Shown: piece by piece, positions 8,805-16,127 of the stretch
How positions within the stretch are numbered: position 1 is the first letter of the stretch
Layout of the letters: each line of letters begins with the position of its first letter
NCBI GenBank assembly: GCA_025934635.1
Contig: JAICWX010000077.1
Span: 1-30,042 of the forward strand
Direction: 5' to 3'
From: Streptosporangiaceae bacterium
GTDB lineage: Bacteria; Actinomycetota; Actinomycetes; Streptosporangiales; Streptosporangiaceae
Length of the DNA: 30,042 bases
Translations under genes and position numbers: made by a program
The notes under the pieces: generated by a model
What the model saw: only the letters and a program-made list of their open reading frames with translations
The model's database searches: none
What the model was told of the DNA's origin: nothing

Positions 8805-10108
8805 GATGCCAGACCCCTTCCGGTCAGACCCTCGACGCCGGCGGCCCGGGTCGCTCGCAGCCGGTAGATGGCGCGGACTAGCGGCGGTGCCGCTACGAAC
8901 ATGACGATCAGCGCCTGCAGGACCTCGACGATGTCCACCGGGGTCGAGGTCTGGGCCTGCATCAGCGGTGCGCCTGCGTGCAGCGCGCCGAAGAGCAGCG
9001 CGGCCAGCACCACGCCGAGCGGCCGGCCCCGGCCCAGCAGCGCGACCGTGATCGCGTCGATGCCGTAGGTGCCGTAGCTCTGGAAGTTGACGCTGTAGTC
9101 GGTCCCCTGGATGACCGCTGCCCCGGCCAGCCCGGCCAGGCCCCCGGCGATCAGCATGACCATCACCCAGGTCCGCTCCACGTTCATCCCCGCTACCCGG
9201 GCGGCGTTCGGGTTCTTGCCGACGGCGCGGAACTCGAACCCGGTCGTGGACCGGTACAGCAGCCACCACACGCCGAACGCGCACAGCAGCGCGAGGATGA
9301 ATCCCGCGTTGATCCGCAGCGACCCGCCGAACAAGCGCCACAGATGCGCGTCCACGGCGATGAACGGGCTGATCAGGTCGGTCCGGCCGGGCCGCTGCAT
9401 GACGTTGCCGAGCAGGTACGAGAGCAGGTAGCCCATCACGTAGTTGAGCATGATCGTGGTGATCACCTCGTGCGCGCCGGTCCTGGCCTTGAGCTCGCCG
9501 ACGACCCAGCCGATCACCGCGCCGCCGACGAAGCCGCCGATCACGCAGACGATCACGTGGATGACCGGAGGCAGGCTGACCCCGTAGCCGAGGTAGGTAG
9601 CCAGGATCGCGCCGCCGATGAACTGGCTCTGCCCGCCGATGTTGAACATGCCGGCCTGGTAGGGCAGCGCCACCGCCAGGCCGGCCAGCAGCAGCGGCGT
9701 GGCCTGGACACATGTCTCTGAGATCGGGCCGAACACCGCGCCCAGGAATCCGTCGTGGATCGCGGTGGAGAACGACGCCTGCTGGAACAGTTCCGCCACC
9801 GTATGCGGGCTGAAGATCGAGCCCTCGAACAGCGCCACGTAGGCGCCGATGGCCGTGTCCCAGGCGCTGGCGAACGCGTGGCCGGGATCGGAGAACAGGT
9901 TGCCCCAGGCGCTCAGCACCGTCGTATTGGTGAAGGCGTTCAGCAGGCCGCCGATCACTATGGCGGTGATGATGGCCAGCAGGGTCACCGTGACCGAGTT
10001 ACCCTCCAGGATGGCATCCCGGATAGCCGGACCGAACGAGGTACGCTTCGCGCCGTCCTTATCCTCCGGCGTGGTCGCGACCGGGCCCGGCGGCCCCTGC
10101 TCGCTCAT
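8801..10108 (-). CDS. Nucleoside ABC transporter permease (BmpB/NupP-like, first permease)
   Basis: A 435-residue integral membrane protein, the first of two permeases. After a hydrophilic N-terminus of about 35 residues come repeated hydrophobic helices and the family motif LAGLAVALPYQAGMFNIGGQSQFIGGAILATYLGYGVSLP. Further on are the coupling region GAHEVITTIMLNYVMGYLLSYLL and GKNPNAARVAGMNVERTWVMVMLIAGGLAGLAGAAVIQG. The ATG at 10108 overlaps the ATPase stop by four bases and its own stop overlaps the next permease start, so ATPase, permease and permease are translationally coupled. The protein pairs with the 7518-8804 product. Confidence 0.94.
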   Translation of the reverse strand: MSEQGPPGPVATTPEDKDGAKRTSFGPAIRDAILEGNSVTVTLLAIITAIVIGGLLNAFTNTTVLSAWGNLFSDPGHAFASAWDTAIGAYVALFEGSIFSPHTVAELFQQASFSTAIHDGFLGAVFGPISETCVQATPLLLAGLAVALPYQAGMFNIGGQSQFIGGAILATYLGYGVSLPPVIHVIVCVIGGFVGGAVIGWVVGELKARTGAHEVITTIMLNYVMGYLLSYLLGNVMQRPGRTDLISPFIAVDAHLWRLFGGSLRINAGFILALLCAFGVWWLLYRSTTGFEFRAVGKNPNAARVAGMNVERTWVMVMLIAGGLAGLAGAAVIQGTDYSVNFQSYGTYGIDAITVALLGRGRPLGVVLAALLFGALHAGAPLMQAQTSTPVDIVEVLQALIVMFVAAPPLVRAIYRLRATRAAGVEGLTGRGLAS

Positions 10109-11742
10109 TGCTCCGCTCCTGACTGATCCGCTGGGGCCTGATCCGCTCCCGACTGATCCGCTCCTGCCTGATCCGCTGGCGGCGTCGGCCCGGCCGGCGG
10201 GGCCCCCGAGCTCCCGGAGCCCTCGGAGCCGGCCGCGGGATCGGTGCCCTCCGCCCCGGCCATCAGCAGGCCGAGTTCCTCGACCGGCACGGTCGGCGGC
10301 CGGAAGCCGGTGATCCGGCCCTCGTACATGACGCCGATCCGGTCGGCCAGCGCGTAGATCTCGTCGAGCTCAGAGGAGACGATGAGCACGGCCACGCCGC
10401 TGTCGCGCGCCGCCACGATGCGCTTGTGCACGAACTCGATCGACCCGACGTCCAGGCCCCGGGTGGGCTGGCTGGCCACCAGGACCTTGTGCTCCCGGCC
10501 GAGTTCCCGGGCCAGGATCACCTTCTGCTGGTTACCGCCGGACAGCGTGCTCACCGCGGTGTCCGCGGAGGTGGTGCGAACGTCGAATTCGGTGACCCGC
10601 TCGGCCGCGTTGCTGGCGATGGCGGCCAGGTTGAGGTTGATGCCCGAGGCGTACGGCCGCTGGTTGTAGGTGTCGAGGACCATGTTGTCGGCCACCGAGA
10701 AGTCGCCGACCAGGCCGTCCTCCTGCCGGTCCTCGGGCACGTAGGCCAGCCCCGCGTGCAGCCGCTGCCGGGGGGTGGCGCGGGTGAGGTCGCGGCCGCC
10801 CAGCCGGATGTGCCCGGATGCGGCCGGCTGCAAGCCGATCAGCGCCTCGCAGAGCTCGGTCTGCCCGTTGCCCTGCACGCCCGCCAGGCCGAGGATCTCG
10901 CCCGCGCGGACCTGGAAGGACATCCCGTTCACCCAGACCCGGCCGGTATCGTCGGCGACGGTCAGGTTCTCCACGTCGAGCACTACCTCGCCCGGCTTGG
11001 CGGCGTCCTTGCTGACCACGAGCTGCACGCTCCGGCCGACCATCATGGCGGCGAGCTCGTCCTCGGTGGCGGATGGCGACTTCTGGCCGACCATCGCGCC
11101 GCGGCGCAGCACGGTAATCGTGTCCGCGATCTCCTGGACTTCCTTGAGCTTGTGCGAGATGAAGACGACGGAGGTGCCGCCGTCCTTCAGCTGCTTGATG
11201 ATGCGGAACAGGTCCTGGGCCTCGGCCGGGGTGAGCACTGCCGTCGGCTCGTCGAGGATGAGCACCGACGCATCCCGCACCAGCGCCTTGATGATCTCGA
11301 CCCGCTGCTGGATGCCGACCGGGAGGTCTTCGACCAGGGCGTCCGGGTCGACCGCCAGGCCGTAGCGCTGGGAGAGTTCCCGCACGTCGCGCCGGGCCTT
11401 GCGCCGGTCGAGCAGGCCGGACGGGCGGGTTTCCTCCATGCCCAGGGTGACGTTCTCCGCCACGGTGAACACGGGCACCAGCATGAAGTGCTGGTGCACC
11501 ATGCCGATGCCGGCCGCGATGGCGTCCTTCGGCGAGTTGAACCGGGCCTTCCTGCCGTCGATGAGGATCTCGCCCTCGTCCGGCTGCAGCAGCCCGTACA
11601 GCACGTTCATCAGGGTCGACTTGCCGGCCCCGTTCTCGCCGAGCAGGGCGTGCACCTGGCCCGGGGACACCGACAGATCGATCCGGTCGTTGGCCACCAG
11701 CGAGCCGAACCGCTTGGTGATGCCCTTGAGCTCAAGTTCCAC
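10105..11742 (-). CDS. Nucleoside ABC transporter ATP-binding protein (two ABC domains)
   Basis: A 545-residue ATPase of the RbsA/MglA/NupO type with two fused nucleotide-binding domains. The first has Walker A GENGAGKST (35-43), signature-like LPVGIQQRVEI and Walker B VLILDEPTAVLTP. The second has the usual degenerate Walker A GVQGNGQTE, the signature LSGGNQQKVILARE and a degenerate Walker B ending VASQPTRGLD. Such asymmetry is normal in this family. The C-terminal tail, about 45 residues, is low complexity and ends in a five-residue repeat built on GADQS, encoded by a 15-bp tandem repeat at 10116-10175. The start is GTG at 11742 with AAGGG upstream. It lies behind the binding-protein gene, separated by a perfect hairpin. 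Confidence 0.95.
   Translation of the reverse strand: MELELKGITKRFGSLVANDRIDLSVSPGQVHALLGENGAGKSTLMNVLYGLLQPDEGEILIDGRKARFNSPKDAIAAGIGMVHQHFMLVPVFTVAENVTLGMEETRPSGLLDRRKARRDVRELSQRYGLAVDPDALVEDLPVGIQQRVEIIKALVRDASVLILDEPTAVLTPAEAQDLFRIIKQLKDGGTSVVFISHKLKEVQEIADTITVLRRGAMVGQKSPSATEDELAAMMVGRSVQLVVSKDAAKPGEVVLDVENLTVADDTGRVWVNGMSFQVRAGEILGLAGVQGNGQTELCEALIGLQPAASGHIRLGGRDLTRATPRQRLHAGLAYVPEDRQEDGLVGDFSVADNMVLDTYNQRPYASGINLNLAAIASNAAERVTEFDVRTTSADTAVSTLSGGNQQKVILARELGREHKVLVASQPTRGLDVGSIEFVHKRIVAARDSGVAVLIVSSELDEIYALADRIGVMYEGRITGFRPPTVPVEELGLLMAGAEGTDPAAGSEGSGSSGAPPAGPTPPADQAGADQSGADQAPADQSGAEQ
10116..10175. repeat. Four 15-bp tandem repeats in the ATPase 3' end
   Basis: Four consecutive 15-bp units start at 10116, 10131, 10146 and 10161, and all end in tgatccg. 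They encode the Gly/Ala-Asp-Gln repeat at the C-terminus of the ABC ATPase. Units differ at two to four positions, so the array is older than the perfect repeats elsewhere in the window. Confidence 0.85.
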
Positions 11743-11778
11743 GTCGGCCCTTAAGTCAGTTGGTCCCAGCCGTGATAC

Positions 11779-11811
11779 GGCAGCGGTGCGGCATCATGCC
11801 GCACCGCTGCC
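11779..11811 (-). terminator. Perfect 16-bp inverted repeat between binding-protein and ATPase genes
   Basis: Bases 11779-11794 are exactly complementary to 11796-11811 around a single central base, giving a 15-bp stem with a 3-nt loop in RNA. It lies 19 bp after the lipoprotein stop and 36 bp before the ATPase start, all on the minus strand. I infer a partial terminator or mRNA-stabilising hairpin that lets the binding protein be made in excess over the transporter. Confidence 0.7.
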
Positions 11812-11830
11812 TATCGTCACTCGCGTTCTA

Positions 11831-12976
11831 TCAGGAAACCGGGCTCTTGGTCGGCGTCTGGATCGAGCCGTCGATAATGCCCGCCTTCACCTGGTCGACC
11901 TCGCTCTTGAGCGCGGCCGGGATCTTGCTGTCCCAGTCGTGGTACGGGGACAGCGCGACGCCGCCGTTCTGCAGCGTGCCAATGTAGTTACCGCCCTTGA
12001 ACGTGCCGCTGGCGGCGGCGAGCACCGCGGTCTTCACCGCGGTCACGATGCCCTTGCCCACGCTGGTGATGAAGTACTTGCAGTACTGGGCGGCGCTGAC
12101 ACAGCCGTCGATGTCCACCCACTCCATGTTCACCTTCTGGCTGCCGGCCGCGTTGTCCGCGTCCTGGACCGCCTTGGCCGCGCCGAGGCCCACGTTGCCC
12201 GCGACCGGGAAGATGATGTCCGCGCCCTCGCTGATGAACGTCTGGGTCAGCGTCTGGCCCTTGGTCTGGTTGGTGAAGTCACCGGTGAACGAGCCCTTCT
12301 GGGTCTTCTCGTTCCAGCCGAGCACCTGGACGTGCTTGCCGTGCTTGGAGTTGTAATACTGCACGCCGTCCCAGAAGCCGTCCATGTAGATGGTCACGGT
12401 CGGGAACTCCTGGCCGCCGAACGTCGCCACCTTGCCGGTCTTGGTCATGCCCGCGGCCAGGTAGCCGCCGAGGAAGCCGTCCTGCACCGTGTTGAACACC
12501 AGCGCGTCCACGTTCGGGATCACGGGGGAGTAGCTGTTGTCCACGATCGCGAACTTCTGGCTCGCGTGCGACCCCGCCGCCGCCTTCGTCGCGTCGCCCA
12601 TGGCGAACCCGACCGTGACGATGATGTTGCACTTCTGGCTGAAGAACGTGTTGATGTTCGGCACGTAGTCGGACGGCGACGTCGACGCCAGGTACTTGAC
12701 CGAGACGTTCGAGTTGGCCGAGGCGGCCGCCTGCATGCCCGCCCACGACGAGGCGTTGAACGACCGGTCGTCGATGCCACCGGTGTCGGTGACCATGCAT
12801 CCGAGGGTCTTGGTGCCGGACGCGGCCGCGCCGCTGCCCGAGCCGGCCGAAGCGCTCGCGCTCGCGGCGCCGCTGCCACCGGGGGACGAGGCCGAGCTGT
12901 GGCTGCTGCCGCACGCGGCGAGGACCACCGTCGCCGATACGGCCAGCGCCGCCGCGGCCCATGCGCTCTGTTTCAC
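11831..12976 (-). CDS. BMP family (PnrA-like) nucleoside-binding lipoprotein
   Basis: The extracellular substrate-binding component of a nucleoside ABC importer. The 381-residue product begins with a short signal peptide and lipobox LAAC (Cys at residue 22), followed by a Ser/Gly-rich linker. The mature part shows the BMP/PnrA fold: LGCMVTDTGGIDDRSFNASSWAGMQAA, DYVPNINTFFSQKCNIIVTVGFAMGDA, KFAIVDN, GGYLAAGMTKTGKVATFGG, and GADIIFPVAGNVGLGA. The open frame extends upstream, but GTG at 12976 is chosen because GGAGG lies five to six bases before it and because it starts a proper signal peptide. In this family the ligands are purine and pyrimidine nucleosides; the downstream ATPase and permeases and nearby cdd, deoA and add support that. 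Confidence 0.94.
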   Translation of the reverse strand: MKQSAWAAAALAVSATVVLAACGSSHSSASSPGGSGAASASASAGSGSGAAASGTKTLGCMVTDTGGIDDRSFNASSWAGMQAAASANSNVSVKYLASTSPSDYVPNINTFFSQKCNIIVTVGFAMGDATKAAAGSHASQKFAIVDNSYSPVIPNVDALVFNTVQDGFLGGYLAAGMTKTGKVATFGGQEFPTVTIYMDGFWDGVQYYNSKHGKHVQVLGWNEKTQKGSFTGDFTNQTKGQTLTQTFISEGADIIFPVAGNVGLGAAKAVQDADNAAGSQKVNMEWVDIDGCVSAAQYCKYFITSVGKGIVTAVKTAVLAAASGTFKGGNYIGTLQNGGVALSPYHDWDSKIPAALKSEVDQVKAGIIDGSIQTPTKSPVS

Positions 12977-12990
12977 GCTTACCTCCACTG

Positions 12991-13016
12991 GGCCAGCGCG
13001 CGACACGCGCCTGGCC
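12991..13016 (-). promoter_or_regulatory. Stem-loop just upstream of the lipoprotein ribosome-binding site
   Basis: The arms ggccag (12991-12996) and ctggcc (13011-13016), extended by cgcg/cgcg with one bulge, form a stem around a 5-nt loop. On the minus strand it ends a few bases before the GGAGG of the binding-protein gene, so it may influence translation or act as an operator. It is within the 223-bp gap between the kinase stop and the lipoprotein start, in which I see no gene. Confidence 0.4.
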
Positions 13017-13199
13017 TCGCATTCGTCCTGGGTTGTCCCGCAGGCTATGCCGGGTGATCCTTGCTGGGAAGGGGACACGCGGCTATCTGGCCTGCTCGTT
13101 GCCGAATCGGAACCCGAACATGATGGCATTCCTGGCCAGGCGGACATATACCCGGGGCCGGCCGCCGGGGTCTTGGTGCCTTCCTACAAGGCCGCGGCG

Positions 13200-14750
13200 T
13201 TACAGGTTGGCGAAGTCCTGAGCGGACTGCTCCTGGGGCACGGCGCTCATGGGGAGGGTCGAGGCGCTGTTCGCCGCCGGCACGCCGGGGAAGTCCAAGG
13301 TGGTGGTCAGCCCGCCGCCCGGGGTCTCGGTCAGCTTGGCCGTGCCGCCGTTGGAGGTGACCAGGCGGTGCACGATGGCCAGGCCGAGCCCGGTGCCGTT
13401 CGGGTTGGAGGTGGTGAACCGCAGGAAGGCGCGTTCCCGGTCCTCGGCGCTCATGCCGGGGCCGTCGTCGGCCACCACGATCTGCGCGCCGGCCGTGGTC
13501 GCGGTCGTGGTCACCGTGACGTGGCCGCCCGCCTCCAGCGCCTCGAGCGCATTCGCGATCAGGTTGTCCAGTATCTGCTCCAGGTGGCCCTCGCCCATCC
13601 AGGCCAGTACCGGATCCGGGTCCCGGCCGCCCGGGGTGAGCGCCTGCAGCGTGATGCCCCGGTCGTCGGCCACCGGGTGCCAGGCCACGAACCGCTCGCC
13701 GGCCACCTCGGTCACGTCCACCGTGGTGGGCACCGGCACCACGTTCTCCGCCCGCGCCACCGCGAGCAGGCCGTCCACCAGCCGGGACAGCCGGGCCAGC
13801 TCCTCCAGCGCGCCGGCCAGCTCCTGCGCGGTGGCCGGGTCGGACGCGGCGGTGTCCGCCGCGAGCAGGTCGAGGCGCAGCCGCAGGGCGGCCAGCGGGG
13901 TGCGCAGCTGGTGCGACACGTCCGCGATCACGGCCCGGTTCCCGTGCACCAGGGCCTCGAGCCGCCCGGCCATGGTGTTGAACGTGGTGGCCAGCCGGCG
14001 CAGCTCGGGCGGCCCGGCGTCGACCACGGCCCGGCTGGCCAGGTCGCCGTCGGCCAGCCGCCCCGCCGCGGTATCGAGGCCGGTCACCGGCCGGCTCACC
14101 CAGCGGGCCAGGCTGAACGCGAGCAGGGCGGCCGCGAGCATGGCCGCCACCGCGATCGTCCCGAAGATGACCCACAGCTCGACGATGTCGCCGTCGAGCG
14201 ACTTGGTCGACCGGGCCAGGACCACCGTCCCCACCAGCGGGCTGTGGACGCTGCCGTGCAGGTAGACGGGCATAGCCGCGTCCACCCGAGACCCCACGAC
14301 CTCGGTGACCGGCTTGATCGTCTGACCCGCCTTGCGCGCGACATCCCCCTGGGCGTTCGCCTTGGCGGCCAGCCTGACCCAGTCACCGGGCGGCATCGCC
14401 TTGGCCGCCATGACCGTCACCTGCCTGGTGGTCCCCTTGACCGCCTGGAAAATCAGCAGCCCGTCGCCGGCCTGCGCGACCTGGGAGAACAGGGGAACCA
14501 GGGGTGCGTCGCCGTTGTCGCCGGTGTCACTGCCGTCGCCCTTGCCGCCCTTCTTGGCCTTCGCCGGGGGCTGGAATATGTTGTCCAGGCGGGTCTGGGC
14601 GATCGCGGCGTCGGTGGTCACCATGCCCGCCGTGGCCTGGATGAAGGACGCGCGGTCGTGGTTGGCGGCGTCCAGCGTCAGCGGCACCACCGCTCCCACC
14701 AGCACCGCGGCCGTGAAGGCCAGCAGGACCAGCAGGATCCGCCGGGTCAT
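13200..14750 (-). CDS. Two-component sensor histidine kinase
   Basis: A 516-residue membrane histidine kinase. TM1 is at residues 4-26. An extracytoplasmic domain (about 28-190) contains a Lys/Gly/Asp-rich stretch at 64-82. TM2 is at about 192-215, and a HAMP region follows (RWVSRPVTGLDTAAGRLADGDL). The dimerisation helix carries VIADVSHQLRTPLAALRLRL with the phospho-acceptor His at about 280. The ATPase domain shows the N box EQILDNLIANALEAL, G1 DDGPGM and G2 GTGLGLAI (452-459), so it looks fully active. ATG at 14750 overlaps the response-regulator stop (ATGA); the open frame further upstream is not used. It sits between the nucleoside importer and cdd, which makes a salvage-related signal plausible but unproven. 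Confidence 0.95.
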   Translation of the reverse strand: MTRRILLVLLAFTAAVLVGAVVPLTLDAANHDRASFIQATAGMVTTDAAIAQTRLDNIFQPPAKAKKGGKGDGSDTGDNGDAPLVPLFSQVAQAGDGLLIFQAVKGTTRQVTVMAAKAMPPGDWVRLAAKANAQGDVARKAGQTIKPVTEVVGSRVDAAMPVYLHGSVHSPLVGTVVLARSTKSLDGDIVELWVIFGTIAVAAMLAAALLAFSLARWVSRPVTGLDTAAGRLADGDLASRAVVDAGPPELRRLATTFNTMAGRLEALVHGNRAVIADVSHQLRTPLAALRLRLDLLAADTAASDPATAQELAGALEELARLSRLVDGLLAVARAENVVPVPTTVDVTEVAGERFVAWHPVADDRGITLQALTPGGRDPDPVLAWMGEGHLEQILDNLIANALEALEAGGHVTVTTTATTAGAQIVVADDGPGMSAEDRERAFLRFTTSNPNGTGLGLAIVHRLVTSNGGTAKLTETPGGGLTTTLDFPGVPAANSASTLPMSAVPQEQSAQDFANL

Positions 14751-15430
14751 GACGCGGCGTCCTGGTCGGCCAGCCGGAAGCCGTGCCCGTAGACCGTCTC
14801 GATCAGGTGAGGGTCGCCGAGCTTCTTGCGCAGCGCCGCCATGTGCACGTCGAGGACCTTGGTCGGGCCGTACCAGTGCTCGTCCCAGGCCCGCTCGAGC
14901 ATCTCCTGGCGGGTGACGACCCGGCCGGGGTCGCTGGCCAGGCACTCCAGGATGGCGAACTCCTTGGGGGTCACGGCGACCGGCTGGCCGTGCACGCTGA
15001 CCTTGTGCGTCCGCAGGTCCACGGTGAGCGGGCCGTGCTGCAGCACCTGGCTGTGGCCGGTCGGCTGGCGGCTGCGGCGGAGCACCGCCCGGATCCGGGC
15101 CAGCAGCTCCTGCAGGCCGAACGGCTTGATCAGGTAGTCGTCGGCCCCCTCGTCCAGGGCCAGCACCCGATCCGATTCCTCGCCCCGCGCGGATACGATG
15201 ATGATGGCCGCGTCGCAGCTCTGCCGGAGCCGCCGGCAGACCTCCACGCCGTCGATGTCGGGCAACCCCAGGTCGAGCAGGACGACGTCGGGCGGCGGCC
15301 AGTCGAGCGCCGCCTGACCAGTGGTGACGCTGCCGGTCTCGTAGCCCGCCCGGGTCAGCCCGCGCACCATCTGAGTAGCGATGCCGGGATCGTCTTCAAC
15401 CACGAGGACCCGGCCAAGACGTGCGTTCAC
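14747..15430 (-). CDS. OmpR/PhoB-type response regulator
   Basis: The regulator of the adjacent kinase. From the preferred GTG at 15430 it is 227 residues long. The receiver domain has the acidic pocket VVEDD (11-14), the phospho-acceptor Asp in LLDLGLPDID (about 53), Ser80 and Lys102 in LIKPFG. The winged-helix output domain (about 130-227) contains the OmpR-family pattern VAVTPKEFAILECLASDPGRVVTRQEMLERAW and VLDVHMAALRKKLG. The start is uncertain: GGAGG lies only two bases before this GTG, so GTG codons 9 or 18 bases upstream are possible; starts further out would add a tail untypical of the family. It is translationally coupled to the kinase. Confidence 0.93.
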   Translation of the reverse strand: MNARLGRVLVVEDDPGIATQMVRGLTRAGYETGSVTTGQAALDWPPPDVVLLDLGLPDIDGVEVCRRLRQSCDAAIIIVSARGEESDRVLALDEGADDYLIKPFGLQELLARIRAVLRRSRQPTGHSQVLQHGPLTVDLRTHKVSVHGQPVAVTPKEFAILECLASDPGRVVTRQEMLERAWDEHWYGPTKVLDVHMAALRKKLGDPHLIETVYGHGFRLADQDAAS

Positions 15431-15484
15431 GGCCTCCACGTTAAGCACGAAACCCGCATGCTCAGAACCCGGCCCAGATCTTAA

Positions 15485-15510
15485 CCACATCTGAACCTGT
15501 TCCGATGTGG
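15485..15510. promoter_or_regulatory. 26-bp interrupted palindrome upstream of the response regulator
   Basis: The sequence reads ccacatc, t, gaac, ct, gttc, c, gatgtgg. All but the central two bases and one pair per arm are symmetric, giving 11 complementary pairs per half. It lies about 55-80 bp before the response-regulator start. The length and symmetry suit a dimeric regulator's operator, possibly for autoregulation. No binding protein can be assigned. Confidence 0.5.
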
Positions 15511-15603
15511 GTCCTTGCCAGTGGTTGGGCATGATTTGTAGCAGAGTTCCTTAGCTCAACGAACGCGAACCGCACCTCCTGCCGCGGGTCGCGCGGGATA
15601 TGA

Positions 15604-15654
15604 GAGGGTCCGCTCGGATAAGGCAACCCTGCAGCCTTTTCCGGGCGGACCCTC
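15604..15654. other. Long hairpin in the divergent gap between response regulator and cdd
   Basis: Bases 15604-15617 pair with 15641-15654 (14 pairs, one G-T), then a further A-T, then aaggc/gcctt (15620-15624 with 15634-15638), leaving a 9-nt loop. A competing 6-bp pairing exists between gataag inside the stem and cttatc at 15657-15662. No gene lies in the 280-bp region 15431-15710. Terminator-like structure between divergent genes is unexpected, so an attenuator, a small RNA or an end for antisense transcription are all possible. Confidence 0.55.
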
Positions 15655-15698
15655 GTCTTATCGGGGGGCTCCTTCCCCGGCCTCGCGGTCTTCCGACT

Positions 15699-15704
15699 TA
15701 GAGT
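15699..15704 (+). promoter_or_regulatory. Possible -10 element for leaderless cdd transcript
   Basis: TAGAGT matches the TANNNT actinobacterial -10 pattern and ends six bases before the GTG of cdd. No Shine-Dalgarno sequence is visible upstream of cdd, which fits a leaderless transcript. No convincing -35 is seen, so this is tentative. Confidence 0.25.
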
Positions 15705-15710
15705 CTTCAC

Positions 15711-16127
15711 GTGATCATCGACTGGCCAGGACTCCGCGCCGCCGCCGTCGCCGCGGCCGGACACGCTTACGCTCCTTATTCCGGGCTCCGGGTCGGCGCG
15801 GCCGGCCTGACCGCCAGCGGGCAGGTCGTTTCCGGCTGCAACGTGGAGAACGCCTCGTTCGGCATGACCCTGTGCGCCGAGTGCGGCCTGGTATCGGCCC
15901 TGCATGCTACGGGCGGCGGCGCGCTGGACGCCGTCGCGGTCGTCGCCGGGGACGGCGAACCGCTGCTGCCGTGCGGGCGCTGCCGCCAGCTGCTGCTCGA
16001 GGCCGGCGGCGGCAGCCTGCTGGTGGACACCGCGGACGGCCCGGTCGAGCTCAGCGTGCTGCTCCCGGCCGCCTTCAGCGGCGCCGACCTCGCCGCCCGC
16101 CGGGAGACCCGGGAGAGCACCCGGTGA
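15711..16127 (+). CDS. cdd: Cytidine deaminase
   Basis: It deaminates cytidine and deoxycytidine to uridine and deoxyuridine. The 138-residue protein has the family opening AAGHAYAPYSGLRVGAA, substrate-binding VSGCNVENASFG, and the zinc site CAEC (Cys55, catalytic Glu57) plus PCGRC (Cys88 and Cys91). Length and the three-Cys zinc site fit the small tetrameric class. The start is GTG at 15711 without a clear ribosome-binding site. Its stop overlaps the deoA start by four bases (GTGA). The product feeds directly into the phosphorylase encoded next. Confidence 0.96.
   Translation: MIIDWPGLRAAAVAAAGHAYAPYSGLRVGAAGLTASGQVVSGCNVENASFGMTLCAECGLVSALHATGGGALDAVAVVAGDGEPLLPCGRCRQLLLEAGGGSLLVDTADGPVELSVLLPAAFSGADLAARRETRESTR

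Noticed and set aside
8805..9713. N-terminal extension of the second permease to 731 residues
   Set aside because: The extra 303 codons lie inside the first permease gene in another frame and read as Arg/Gly-rich shadow sequence. ATG at 8804 gives a normal permease and overlaps the upstream stop.
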